Shown here one piece after another: positions 49,356-61,378 of a DNA stretch of 64,000 nucleotides. Below the pieces are notes generated by a model. The model did no database searches, was not told the DNA's origin, and saw nothing but the letters and a program-made list of their open reading frames with translations. Made by a program: the position numbers and the translations under genes. The DNA comes from Vermamoeba vermiformis. Lineage: Eukaryota > Tubulinea > Echinamoebida. Position 1 is the stretch's first letter. Each line of letters begins with the position of its first letter. The stretch spans positions 124,001-188,000 of the forward strand of contig JBEWZL010000243.1 of assembly GCA_045837725.1 (NCBI GenBank), given 5' to 3'.

Positions 49356-50598
49356 CTAAGCTTCCAAATGCTTTAAAACCACTCGCAATACATCGGTGAT
49401 ACTGACGACACCCGTCACTTTGTTGTCGTTGTCGGTCACGTACAATCGATGAATTCTGTTCTCGCACAGGTTCTTAATAACGGTCTTGAGGGTCACATCA
49501 GACTTAACAGTGACTGGTTTGTTAGGGGTCTAGTACAACATGTCAGCATGTGCGTCAAAAGGGTGCTGGACAGAGATAAACTTACGTCAAAATCTTTTCT
49601 TGTGGCTTCCAAGAACGAGGTCAAGGATTGATATAATACTTTAACGACAGCCTTTTCTTTGGCAATCAAGCGAATATCTTTGACGCTCACGTTACCGACG
49701 ATTTGGTTGTTTTCATTAACAATTGGAACAGCGCTGATTCTCTGCATAATATTCATTAGACTTGAGGATCGCTTCGCATTATATTACTTACGTTCTTAGT
49801 CAATAAGAGAAATGCGTCCATAACAGTATTGTTCTTTTCAGGAATTGAAATTACGTGCGGGCTAATTGCGCCGAGTTCGCTGCATTTAAAAATTAATTAA
49901 ATGTGATTTAAATAGCATGATTAATGACTTACGTAATCTTGGAATTAATGATAGGACCTAATTCCGGAGAATTGTTTTCTAAAATGTCCAAAATTACTGA
50001 TTGAGTGATCAGATTGACGACTTTTCCTTGGTCGTCGATCACTGGGACTCGATGAACGCCAGAAGAGAGTGACTTCATGACGTCGTAGATGTTGGACTTA
50101 TCAGAAACGGGCAAGCAGGTGTCCAAATGCGACACATCTGATTTTTCAATTTAAGTATTTTTGGATTCATGAATGACGATCAGGAAAACTTACTTCTAAT
50201 TTGATTGGCGCTGGATACTTCGAAGACAACTTGTTTGGATCGTTGAATGATCTCGGGCAAGCTCAGTTCTTCGATTTCTTTCTTTTCAAACAAAACCACG
50301 ACGAACTTAACCAAGTCCATCATATCTACGAGACCAATGAGATTCTTTTCGTCTTCGCCAGATACAATAGGCGCGCTCAAAATGTCGAACTCGGCGAATT
50401 TCTGCAAGATAAAAAGTAAAGCATTAGATCTTGATCCGAAAAAAGATCTAGTCGAGCCCAAACTGCCAATCTAGCGGATATGTATTGGAAACTTACTTGG
50501 AGAACATCGGCAACATGATCATTTTGTGAGACTACCACAAGAAAGTCTTTTGAAGGGAATACTCCTGTGACGGGGATCTTTCGTAGAACTTCAGCCAT
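49356..50598 (-). CDS. Four-CBS-domain protein, AMPK gamma/SNF4-like
   Basis: Six exons (50598-50497, 50401-50194, 50137-49933, 49879-49792, 49741-49586, 49529-49356) give 310 residues in phase. Four CBS units are visible by their [VI]-G-[LVN]-[VIL]-[ST]-x-x-D-[LIV] ends: LIGLVDMMDL, VVNLITQSVI, IVGNVSVKDIRL and VTGVVSITDVL, each preceded by an [RSA]-x-P-[VI] strand (GVHRVPVID, RISAVPIVN). Length and paired layout fit the gamma subunit of AMPK/SNF1, the adenine-nucleotide sensor. Other plant CBS proteins share the layout, so orthology is likely rather than certain. Confidence 0.78.
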
Positions 50599-51065
50599 TT
50601 TGTTGTTGATTAATTGATATAAAATACTATTTGTTGTGCACTATATGCTTGGTGTAATGAAATTGACAAACAAATGCGCTGACTAATTTTATAAGATATT
50701 TCACTGACTCGTTCATGAAAAAATTGATTTCGGTTTCTATTTCTATTTCCACCTAATTGTTCAGTGAACCATATTTGATCGTGGTATTGTTGAGGCAAAA
50801 CTACGATCCTAAGGCGTTGAATAACAATCTCTGAATAGGACCTCTTGATCTGGATTCGAGCCAGGAAGAGCTAATCCAGCTTTTAAGCTCAGAAAACCCA
50901 TTTATATCAATAAAGTTTGTTGTGCATTTCGAAGCGGCATTAATATTCACAACTCCACGCTCCGCAGCCAAAATTTCTATTTTAGGGTTGGATCCGCTCC
51001 GCTGTGCACTTTTTAACGGGACGAAAATCATTTTTTCGAACATGCATCCTTGTAGATAGAGCAAC
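50599..51065. other. Intergenic between divergent genes
   Basis: About 465 bp between the CBS gene start and the second P450 start. No gene seen. A GGATTCGAGCC string near 50851 resembles a tRNA T-arm but the other arms are missing. Confidence 0.45.
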
Positions 51066-53124
51066 ATGTTACCTATTGTAGAATTATTAATAGTCGCTGG
51101 AGCTCTGTGGGTACTTTCAAAGTACATCAAGTACAGGAATCACCGAAAGTATGGTATTCCTGGCCCGGAGCCTATTTTCCCATTTGGAAATGTTTTAACT
51201 ATTCTCAATAAGATCAGGTAAGTTATTAAACAGCTGACATTCTGATTACGTGCTGACTTTTGGAAACAAAAATACAAAAAAATTAATTATTAAATCACCA
51301 ACAGAAACAAAACCATGAACGAATGGCGTATTGGGTTGCATAAAATATATGGACCTGTAGTACAAGTATACGGCTGGTTTGGTGCTCCTTCTTTTGTTTA
51401 CGTTGATGATCCCGAGTTGGTAGACTTAGTGACTGTCAAAAACAACTATGTTAAGATCCCTCAGTTCGTAAGTACATTAATAATTATATTTTCCACTGGC
51501 TCGTCCTTATAAGCCGGCGAATTAAGACTCGAAATTGAATCTGATCGTTGTTGTCAGTACGAACGTCTTCAAAAACTTACTGGACACGGTCTGTTCACTG
51601 AACTCGACCAAGGAAAATGGAAGCAACAACGTCGCACGATTAGCCATGCATTTTCCAACCTTAACATTCGTCATCAAATCCCGATCTTGCAACAAAAACT
51701 TAAGGTCATGATCCAAAAATTTCATCAAAAAGCAGCCACGCAAGAAGTCGTACGTACAATAGCTTTATCATATAACGAAATTAACTAATGCATGCTTAGA
51801 TTGATCTTGATAACTGGTTCATTATGCTGACGCTTGACTTCATCGGTGAATCCGCTTTTGGCGTCACTTTTGACACGCTAGGCAGAGAAAAACCGAACGA
51901 TATTGTCGAAATTATCAACTTCAGCATTCAGTAAGAATAGAATATCATAAATATAAGTAGATCCAGTAGCTAAGATCCCTTCTTTTAGTACCATTTTAGA
52001 GTCACTAAGAAAGCCCTGGTTGTCCTTGCCGTTCAATCCAAGTGTCATGAAAATGAACGCTGGACTGAAGAAACTGCGCGGCATGGTGCGTGGTATTATG
52101 GATGAATATAGAGCCAAGCATAAGGTACGCAAAGTAGTTCCCTTACAAATTGTTCACGTCAAAAAAATCACGTGATCAACAGTCTTATCGAGATATTTAT
52201 TCACGTGGCTAATATTGTATCTTATTTAATTAGAATACGGAACAAGCAGCAGACAAAGAACAATCGCTGTTCGAGTTATTGCTGTCGTTGAAAGATCCAG
52301 AGACAGGCATTGGACTCGACGACGAAGTGATCATTGACAACGTCATCACATTTTTATTCGCTGGTACGTAATAAGAACTTAACATAGTATTTATTGGCTG
52401 ACACGTGATTTCCTTTTTCCTTTTTAGGGCATGACACTACCGCGCACTCGATGGCATTCACAATCTACGAGCTGTGTCGCAATCCTGACATTTTGAAGAA
52501 AGCGCGCGAAGAAATTGACGCTGTGTTAGGTGACGCTGAGATTGCTGATGCATCGCACATGGGCAAGTTGGAGTACTTGGAGATGATCGTCAAAGTAAGT
52601 GCCAAGACTAACAACCATATTACAGTTATGAGAGTGCCGGGCTAATGTTACTATAGGAATCGTTGCGTAAACATCCTTCAGCTGGTGGCACTGGCAGACT
52701 GTTAGAAGAGGACTACGAGTACAATGGACTCGTGCTGCCGAAGGGCTCAATGATCTTCTGCGCAGCTATTACAATGCACAATAACGAGAAATATTATCCC
52801 GAGCCCGCTAAATTCATTCCTGAACGGTAAGAAAACTCAATCAGCCGTTCACTGAACCAAAAATAATTTTGATAATTTTTTGTTAGGTTCTCAAAAGAAG
52901 CAATCAAACAACGACCACCAGGCAGTTATTTCCCGTTCAGTCGCGGTGCTCGTGATTGCATTGGCAAGAACTTGGCGATGACTGAAGAGCTGATCGTATT
53001 GTCTACCTTATTGAAGCAATTTGATTTCAAACTTGTCGAGGGTTATCAACTCGAAAAACGATTTTCCATCACTGTTGGACCCACGAATGGCCTCATGTTG
53101 AACGTACTCGAACGCAAACATTAA
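51066..53124 (+). CDS. Cytochrome P450 (CYP4/CYP46-like class)
   Basis: Nine exons sum to 492 residues in phase. There is an N-terminal anchor (LPIVELLIVAGALWVL), a PGPEP hinge, and helix C KWKQQRRTISHAF. The I-helix is FLFAGHDTTAHSMAF with the canonical A-G-x-D-T-T. The K-helix E-S-L-R-K, the PERF meander string and the haem loop FSRGARDCIGKNLA with the axial Cys complete the fold. All catalytic features are standard, unlike the P450 at 33.8 kb. CYP4 and CYP46 relatives hydroxylate fatty acids or sterols; substrate cannot be read here. The third-last intron carries a TGACACGTG half-palindrome. Confidence 0.93.
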
Positions 53125-53183
53125 TAATATGTGTGCCCCTTGTCGAATGTAAATAGAACCATCTTTCATATTGGAAGCAGGTC

Positions 53184-54748
53184 TTATAGTTTATTTTGCG
53201 CACTTTGAGCGATAATTCCATCAGCCAAATGATAGCCTGACAAAAATGCACCTGCAGCACGAACACTATTAGCCGTGTACTAATAAGGTTAAAATGACAA
53301 TTAAGGAACGTACCTTCAACGCGAGGACCACCGCACCAATCACCACAGACACCGAGACTCTTGCTAGCATCGAACAGATAGCTCTCTTTAAGTACTTTTT
53401 GCGGCGCAGCAAATCTCCAGCGATGCGCGGTGGAGTACAACAAGTCGTCGTTGTTCACTCCTGGCACGGTCTGCGTACAAAAAAGGTAATATTAGTAATG
53501 ATAGAAATAAATATTAGGTGGCAATAATAACAGTACTTCTAAGAATGTCTTCAATAACTTTTGTTCGATCTCTTTCGCGTCCTCTTCCAAGTGTTCCTTG
53601 GACCAGTCACCTGAACCATGAACGACCCAGCAATCGAATTTATCTGAGTATTAATACCATACTTATATTAGAGATATCGTTAATACAGTACTTTGTTGTT
53701 ATGTAACGTACCGGATCTGCCAGGCTTAGAACTGTTTCGCGCTATCCACGACATGGGACTGCCATTGACAAACGCGCCATCAAAACCAACATTCTGTTTG
53801 TGTTTGAATGCGAGCATGAGGCACCAGCACGGATTGATAGACACTTCGTGCTTGATCTTGGCAGCGAACTCGTCCTGCACGCCCTGCAACAGTTCTTCGG
53901 TCTGTGGCGCGGGACAGGTCAACACGACACCTTGATATGTACCCAAGTCCTATAATCATATCTCGTGTCAAACTAATGGATCAGATCTACCGTGTCAAAA
54001 GTTGACACGTGTCATTGAGGCTACTATAAAAGGAAATTCCGATTCGTACCTGACCCTTGTCATCGACCAGTGACCACTCTTTGGCGTCAGTCCACTTCAA
54101 TTGAGCGACGCGTGTGTTGTATTTGATGTGTGCAGACAGATCTGCAGCCATTTGTTTGACCAACGAACTGTTTCCTGGGACTGCAACGTATCTATAACAG
54201 TATATTAATATACGCTTATGGAAAAATATGGAGAATTTTACCTTGTTTGGGAGTCTTTTGTGTTTGAAATTGAACCGTTTTCAATAACCTACAGAGTAAG
54301 ATTAAGAATAATTATAAATAGCATATATATTGCCTTACTTTAATAACGCCAGTCCATTCTTTAACTTGGCCGCTCTGGATCAATTTTTCAACAAAATTTT
54401 TAAAAGCATCACTGCGCGCTGTGAAATACTACCAAACGTAAGAATAATCACAAAATTATATTTAAAATATTTACTTGTGCTCCGTGATCAAATGCATAGT
54501 CTTCTCCTACGCGTCGTGTGCTCAGGCGACCTCCGGATCCTTTTCAAAAACAAAAATCAAACTTAAAACAATTCCTAATTATTAAATTCGAGTGTAGAAT
54601 TTTAATACATTATGTAGGATAATTAAGGATAATTACCTCGTGATTTTTCAAAAACGGTGACTTTAAATCCCGCGTCTGATAGTTTCTTTGAACAGATCAA
54701 GCCTGAGAGACCTGCGCCAACGATGGCAAATGATTTTTGTCGTGACAT
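53184..54748 (-). CDS. Renalase-like FAD-dependent oxidoreductase
   Basis: About nine exons from ATG 54748. The N terminus FAIVGAGLSGLICSKKL is an FAD-binding Rossmann motif, followed by TVFEKSRG and GRLSTRR, then FDHGAQYFTARS, which is the COG3380/renalase signature. The C-terminal VCGDWCGGPRVEG is the second FAD contact. Length, near 350 residues, matches. Family members oxidise alpha-NAD(P)H isomers or related dinucleotides; earlier claims of amine oxidation by renalase are disputed. The last splice join (53314 to about 53279) is one base out of phase with the expected continuation YTANSVRAAGAFLSG, so that junction is uncertain. It is head-to-head with the SOUL gene across about 150 bp. 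Confidence 0.85.
54003..54014. repeat. Palindrome TGACACGTGTCA, copy 4 (intronic)
   Basis: Exact copy in an intron of the renalase-like gene, with a GTGTCAAAA half-site just upstream. Confidence 0.85.
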
Positions 54749-54897
54749 GGTTCAGTTGTGACTACTTATGGCAGTATTTGAATGAAACGTCTCGAGACAC
54801 AAAGTCAGATCTTAAAAAGGTAATCGCGCGACCTAACAAGCTTTTGTACAGATAAAACCTTTCAAACGCGCTGCTTATTCAATACTACAATTCAAAC

Positions 54898-55573
54898 ATG
54901 AGAGCAACACACTTCTTATTAATATTAGCGGTCTTGGGCGCTGTTTACGCCGCGGACTACGAGCATCCAAAGTACCAGCTTTTGAAAGAGCAAAACGGCT
55001 ATCAAATCAGAGCCTACGCCGTGGATCAAGATCAAGTATGGTCTGAGACCAGCGTCGAGTCAGGATACTTCATGGTTGCTGAGAACAAATGCTTCGGAAG
55101 GCTGTTCGATTACATCCAAGGAAACAACGCTGCATCTCAAAAGATTGCTATGACTACGCCTGTTTCCATTAGTGTCAACGAGGAGGGTACTGTCTATACC
55201 CAGAGATTCTTCGTGCCTGCCGCGATCGGCAAGAATGTAAGCCTTAATCTCTTAATTAACATTATACGGACAATTTACGGACAAATTCAAATTGAAGATC
55301 TGGACTAACAGTACGCGTCATAAATAGGCCCCTACTCCTACCGACCCCGAGGTTAAGATTGTTACGTTGAAGAAGCACGTCGTTGCCAGCATTGAGTTTG
55401 GCGGATGGGCGACTTGGTCTAACTGGCAATACTACCAAGAACAATTGATTGAAAAGCTCCACGCTGATGGCATTGCCTTGGACGATAGCATGCCTATTCG
55501 TTTGTGCGGATACAACTCTCCCTTCGAAATCTTCAATCGCAAGAACGAAGTCTGGGTTCCTATCAAGTACTAA
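54898..55573 (+). CDS. Secreted SOUL haem-binding family protein
   Basis: Two exons (54898-55236, 55328-55573) encode 194 residues. A signal peptide (MRATHFLLILAVLGAVYA) precedes the SOUL/HBP fold: YQLLKEQNGYQIRAYAV, the KIAMTTPVSISV strand pair, the ASIEFGGWATWSNW block and LCGYNSPFEIFNRKNEVW. SOUL proteins bind haem or porphyrin, mostly by hydrophobic contacts. The signal peptide with no retention motif suggests secretion or a vacuolar site. Confidence 0.9.
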
Positions 55574-55795
55574 GCCGGCTTTAGACCCTAGTATTAGAAA
55601 TTTAAAACTAGTTTATTGGTTAGAATAAATTTACAGATAGTTATTGGAATGTACATACAGTTTTTAATGCACTACATCTGCCACAGAAGACCTCGTTCGT
55701 TAATAAGGTTTTATTTACATCGTTAAAATTATCCACAGTTATAATACACTACTTTGCTGCAAGTCAAAATTGTTTAGAGTGACGCTGATCTGCAA

Positions 55796-56412
55796 TTATT
55801 TGGACGCTTCGTTGAGGGCCTTTGACAACCAGTCCAAGCCTTCGTAGAGGCCGTCACCGCTCTTAGCGCAGCAAGCCTGGCAGTGCCACTGACGAGTACG
55901 ATAATCGGAGAGCTTCAGTCTGCTGGCAAGTGTATTGAGTGGAATGGCATGCGGCAGATCTTGCTTGTTCGCGAAGACTAAGAGAGGCACGCCAGCGAGA
56001 TCTGGTGCTTCCATGAGTCCTTTAATCTCAGCCTCAGCATCTTCGACGCGGTCTGTGTCGTTAGAGTCGACGACATAGATAACAGCATCGCTCATTCTGA
56101 AGTAGTGGTACCACAGCTTGCGGATCTTCTCTTGACCACCAATGTCCCATACTTTGAAGTTAATCTTGCCATAGTTAACCTCTTCTACATTGAAACCGAT
56201 AGTTGGGGTAGATTCAATGACATCGCCAAGGCGTAACTAGAAAGAGAAATCGGATTAGCAAATCTCGCTTAGGTTACTTTTAAAAATTCGATTATGTTGC
56301 TTACCTTGTACAAAATAGTGGTTTTACCGGCGTTATCGAGGCCGACCATCAAAATCTTGAAATCCTTCTTGGGATTCAATCGTGAAAAGAGTGAAGCAAC
56401 CCAGTTACCCAT
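55796..56412 (-). CDS. ARF1: ARF family GTPase
   Basis: Two exons (56412-56305, 56236-55796) encode 182 residues. Gly2 for N-myristoylation starts an amphipathic helix ([12 protein letters not shown]). Guanine-nucleotide motifs are intact: GLDNAGKTT, the interswitch [25 protein letters not shown] and a C-terminal [16 protein letters not shown]. ARFs recruit COPI and adaptor coats to Golgi and endosomes. The divergence at [17 protein letters not shown] is still within ARF1/ARF6 range, so the exact subclass is not settled. Confidence 0.93.
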
Positions 56413-56749
56413 AGTGCTTGATTATTGCTTGATTTGTTGTTTAGATTCAAGTTCGAGATGAAAATAATATCCTGTCCATTTTTCGAATTTTTATAGCTGT
56501 CGGCTGACGTAAGGTTTCGCATTTTCAGATTTCAAGTAAAAAGCGAAGAACGAAACTTCAAACATTTGCAACGTCGGTGATATTATCTTGTATTGTTGCT
56601 AAATATAACATTGTTCCAAGATATTTCTCAATAATCTAGCGGTACTCGCGTATGTTCTTCACGAGAGAAGATCAAGCGAAAAGACCTTGTTTTGCCTCGA
56701 CCAAATGTGTTCAAACGAAAGAATAATATAATCTACGTACTTTAATACA
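56413..56749. other. Intergenic upstream of ARF
   Basis: About 335 bp between the ARF start and the Kelch gene's stop, both on the minus strand. No gene was seen. Confidence 0.45.
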
Positions 56750-58186
56750 CTAATAAACACCGGAGATATCGTAAACAAAGGCATCGTTGGACACATCTCC
56801 AGCCTTTGGATCAACATACCCTGTACTCGCGATTAGCTCGATTTTGTTAATATAAGTAAGCCTACCTCCAAAGATAAACAATTTTCCGGGCTCGAGCACT
56901 GAATAGGCAGTGTCACTTCTTAGCTGTGGTGCCACTCTGCTCATTGTCTTCTTCGTCATCCACGTTGCATTGTCTGATCCACTAGTAAGCTCTCAACTAT
57001 AGCATCACAACTAATATATAGACGTACCGAAATCAAAGTAATTAGTGGCATTCCACTCGGTGATTTGACCAGGACCAATGCCACCCCACACGAAGACGTA
57101 TTGTCCGTGGCTAATGGACAAATGACCACCGCGCTTTTCAGGCACGGGACCTTTTTGCTGCACTCGTTCCCATGTAAGAGTTTCTATATTAGGCATTAGC
57201 TAGTGCAGCAACAATCACCGAACACGTACTCAAGTCCAACACATCCATGTCTGTCACGAGTTGACTGGTAGAGTTGCACCAGCCACCAAAAGCAACCAAT
57301 TTGTTTTGATGCACGACAGCGCTGTGTCTCTTCTTAGGCTCAGGTAACTCGCCCTTGCTAGGCACTCGTGACCAAGTCAATTTGTCTGTGAAAAATTAAG
57401 TGTGAGCGGCATTGTTGACACCTTGGTGAAACGTACCCAAATCAAGTGCAAACAGATTGTCTTGTTCTAAATTAACATTGGCACCGCCTAGAATATAAAG
57501 CTGACGACCAACAAGCGATGCAGTGTGGTAGGCACGAGGAGTAGGGGCTGCAATACCAATGTGAACACGTGTCTTTTGATCGATGTCACGCACTTACCAG
57601 CACCTTCAGTCGTAGGACGAGACCATGTCAAAGTCTTCGTGTCGAGCACATATAGATTGCTTGTGCAGCCACCGACTGCCTCACCCCCGAACACCCAGAT
57701 CTGAGTATCATTCACCACCGTTGCAGAGTGACTAAAAGTATTGCAATCAATAATTCTGCCATTATAATAATATCAATAATGCGTACCCCCAACTAGCAGG
57801 TGGTTTATCTCCCGTTGTGGTTAATTTGGTCCATGTCCACGAACCTACGTAAACAATTTTGGTAAGTAAATTTCAATTTAAAGTGGCAATATCGCTGTAT
57901 TATTAATTATGCACGATAGAAGGCGATTTATTAATGCTAAATAAAATTTTAATTTGATCGTGATTCGAATTTTGTCAAAGATTTTCTTTACCTTTATCGA
58001 TCGCGTAGACGTCAGGGAAGGTTTCATTCTTCTTTGTTCCTCCAATAATGTACACTACAATTTACGATAATAAGAACGAGACCAAGTTAGCTTAGTCGCT
58101 TTACCTTTGTCCCCAACAGTTGCAGCAGATGCTGAGTGTCTTGCTGCTGGGATATCGCCTTTGGCTGCAACTTTGGTCCACGACAT
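56750..58186 (-). CDS. Kelch-repeat beta-propeller protein
   Basis: Eight exons from ATG 58186 to the stop at 56750 give 327 residues in phase. Six Kelch blades are visible by GG followed about a dozen residues later by Y or W: VYIIGGTK, IWVFGGEAVGG, LYILGGANV, LVAFGGWCN, VFVWGGIG and LFIFGGRL, each preceded by an R-x-x-H-[ST] strand (PRAYHTASL, KKRHSAVV). It forms a propeller with no extra domain and may act as an adaptor or actin-linked scaffold. An in-frame ATG at 58264 would add 26 residues; I prefer 58186 because MSWTKV starts a blade. It is head-to-head with the FIGNL1 gene (208 bp). Confidence 0.85.
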
Positions 58187-58394
58187 TTTGTTTGCTACGA
58201 AGCCTCGAAATAATTGTGAATACGAGGAGCAACTTTGCCTTGCCGCTTGTTCGGCACGTGTCATTTTATATCTCAAAAAAAAACCGCGCAATTTTGCGTT
58301 TAGCGTCCCTCATTAGTTTAAAAACAAGAGAGGAAAGCCAATAAAAACAATTATATTCATATTTATTGTCAATATTTCCTGTTAATATGAAACG

Positions 58395-61186
58395 ATGGCG
58401 AATCCGCTAGCTTCAAATCCCGAGCAGTCTCTGTAAGTGCCAAGAAGACAATAATTCTTCGAAAATTAATATTTAATTATGGATAAATTAATTGTAAGCT
58501 GGCTTCTTATCCTTGCTGGTTTGGACTAATCCGATCTTCTTAGGGTAGAGCAGGTGTACTTTAGCGCCGATAAAGCTGATATAGCAAAGCAACCATTATT
58601 AGCACAACGTAATTATGAAAAGTTGGCGAATGTTGTCCAGTACGTTCGTGGTTGATTTTTCTAAATATTTTAATTAATTCTTATAAATTAGAACGCAACA
58701 ATTAGCAGCAGAAGAAAACAAGAATAATGAATTAATATACGATTTAGCGGATCTACAGACAAATTGCTTTCAACCAAAACTCTCAGCTTTATTCGAATTT
58801 AATTACAAGAATATTTATCAACAATTACCACAGGTAACTAATAGTTAACCTAATAATCCGTCAATAATCTCAACTATTTTATTAGGATGTGTTACAAGCG
58901 GTGGCAAAGAGACTAACGGAGCCTAAATACCTGACCCCAATTAATTCCGACTTATTATTCAAGAATTTTCCGCTGCCAAAAGTCGTTGCCGCCCCGTCCA
59001 AGAAACCCTCGTTCAAACATTTCAAACCTATTGCACCACCGAACACCAATTCAAATAATACAACACAGAACAATAACAGCCATAATCATAATACTATGAA
59101 CAAGTCTAATGGTGCTAACACTTATGTCTCGCCGTTCAATCACGACTCCATGGAGATTGACAGCGACAACGGCAGTCACGTGATGAGCAATCAAAGTCAC
59201 GTGTCTGTCACCAATAACAACAGTCACGTGACCAGAAATCAACAGCCAGTCGCGTCTACCAGCAAAGATCAGCTGTTGCCATCACGAGCCAACAATACCA
59301 GCACTAATGCAGTCAATAAGACGAGTCCGCCGTTGCCTCAAAAACAACCGCCAGCAACAGGTGCTGGTAACAACACAGGCGCGAATAAATCGAATGGCAC
59401 AGCCAAGTCCACGCCCAATATGAACGCGATCACGAACTCGTTGTTGAACAAACGACCGCGCAATACATTCTACGGCAAGGCATCGGGCGAGAATGACGAC
59501 GAAGAGGAAGAACAGTCACCGCCGCAACAACAGGACAAGCCAAGGGACTTCAAGACTGGATTTGAACGATTGGTACGTCCTTATTTAATATTATTATATA
59601 AGAGCTAGTACTTTATAATGTCCCGTGGAATTGGTGCAGCTTATTAACGGATTTAATACCTTTTCTATGGTCAAAATTACAATGCTAACTAGCATGTTGA
59701 CAGCAAGAAGAAAATGCCAAAAATGGACAAGCGACAACATCAACCTCGGGTGCGAATTCAAGGACGCAACTGTTAGGCAAGCGAAAGAGAAATTTCCAAA
59801 CACCGTTCAAGAAATCGCCCGAAGAGGAAGAAGAAGAGGCACGTGCTGCGAAGAAAGCCAAAGAGACGACAGAACAGCCGCTGTACAAGAACATTGATCC
59901 CGAGATGATTGAGCGCATTGAAAATGAAATTTTAGAGGCTGGCGTGCAAGTCAAGTTCGATGACATTGGTACGGTTCTATTAATAGGCACATCGATGTTA
60001 TTATTTTGCTGCTAATAATGTTTGTTTTGTTCAGCTGGTCTGGAGAACGTCAAGAAAACACTCGACGAGATGATTATTCAGCCTGCTAAACGACCGGACT
60101 TGTTTCAAGGCGTAAGTGTCAACGTGTCAAAGTGTCACACGCGCTCTTTCCTAATTTGGTAATGTCAGTTACGAGCTCCGCCACGTGGTCTGTTGTTGTT
60201 TGGACCGCCTGGCAACGGCAAGACCATGATTGCCAAGGCCATTGCGACTGAAGCAGGCTTGACCTTCTTTTCCATCTCCGCCTCGTCTTTGACGTCCAAG
60301 TGGGTAAGTGACAGCAGAAATAGATTTTGCCTAATATAGTACCCGAACTAAATTCTTGCAAAGATTGGTGAAGGTGAAAAAATGGTTCGAGCGTTGTTTG
60401 CGGTCGCCAAAGTCCATCAGCCATCGTTCATTTTCATCGACGAAATTGACGCGTTGTTGGCCATGAGAAGCAACGAAGAACACGAGTCCTCGCGCCGTCT
60501 GAAAAACGAGTTCTTGACGCAGTTTGATGGCGCAACTACCTCGGCCAAAGAACGTGTCACGGTGATGGGTGCCACGAACAGACCGCAAGACCTCGATGAA
60601 GCTGCTAGACGTCGGTTGGTACGGCGTGAATTCGATCAGAACTGTTTGCCTGGCCGTTATTAACATTGCCTAATTAGGTCAGAAGAATTTACGTGCCATT
60701 GCCCGGCAAAGAAGCGCGCATGCATTTGATGCAACACTTGCTGTCGAATGAATCACACGTGCTCACTCGCGGTGATTTGGAGAAGTTGGGTGACATGACC
60801 GAGGGTAAGTTCATAGGGCTTATTACCATATTAGGCGAATTTTTGAAACTGGTTCCGGGATCTTTCACGTCACTTTTGATCGCGTTTTTGAGCTTAGTAA
60901 TTGATTATAAGGACTGAAATCTTATGAAAAGTATTTAGTCTCGAGTACTAACATGTCCAAATAAGGTTATTCCGGTCACGATATTACGAATTTGTGCAAA
61001 GATGCGGCAATGGGTCCGCTTCGAGAACATCAATCGTACATTGCCACAGTCGATGAAGCACTGATTAGACCAGTGAATATGGATGACTTTAGAGCCTCAT
61101 TGACGAGGATCAAGCCGAGTGTGGCCCCTGAAGAGACACAGCAGTTTGAAGATTGGAACACCAAGTTTGGTGTCTCGGCATTTTGA
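58395..61186 (+). CDS. FIGNL1: FIGNL1-like AAA ATPase
   Basis: Ten exons sum to 680 residues in phase. The N-terminal ~170 residues are helical, followed by an Asn/Ser-rich disordered linker and a KRPRNTFYG / [10 protein letters not shown] basic motif, like the FIGNL1 region that contacts RAD51. The AAA module has FDDIAGLENVK, Walker A GPPGNGKT, the pore loop SSLTSKW, Walker [12 protein letters not shown], the arginine-finger [16 protein letters not shown] and a Vps4-like C-terminal helix ending in Phe. Order and the DEAARRR string match fidgetin-like 1 better than spastin, though Walker A GNGKT is spastin-like. FIGNL1 dismantles RAD51 filaments in homologous recombination; the meiotic clade also includes microtubule severers. 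Confidence 0.87.
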
Positions 61187-61378
61187 GATCGCACGTGTAA
61201 TAAATTCGATCCTTCTTGTACAAACGACCGTTTAATGGTAAAATCAGCGATTATTGAAACTCTTCCAAGCCTCTAAGGTCCGAAGATTGCAATCGGAAAA
61301 AGCACAATTGAGTCATCACAGATCCGGAAAATTCCTTAAAATCAGTGTTCAGTTTACTATATTAGTTAATTCAGTTAA

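Noticed and set aside
50840-50870. GGATTCGAGCC resembling a tRNA T-arm
   Set aside because: No anticodon arm or complementary acceptor stem was found within 90 bases.
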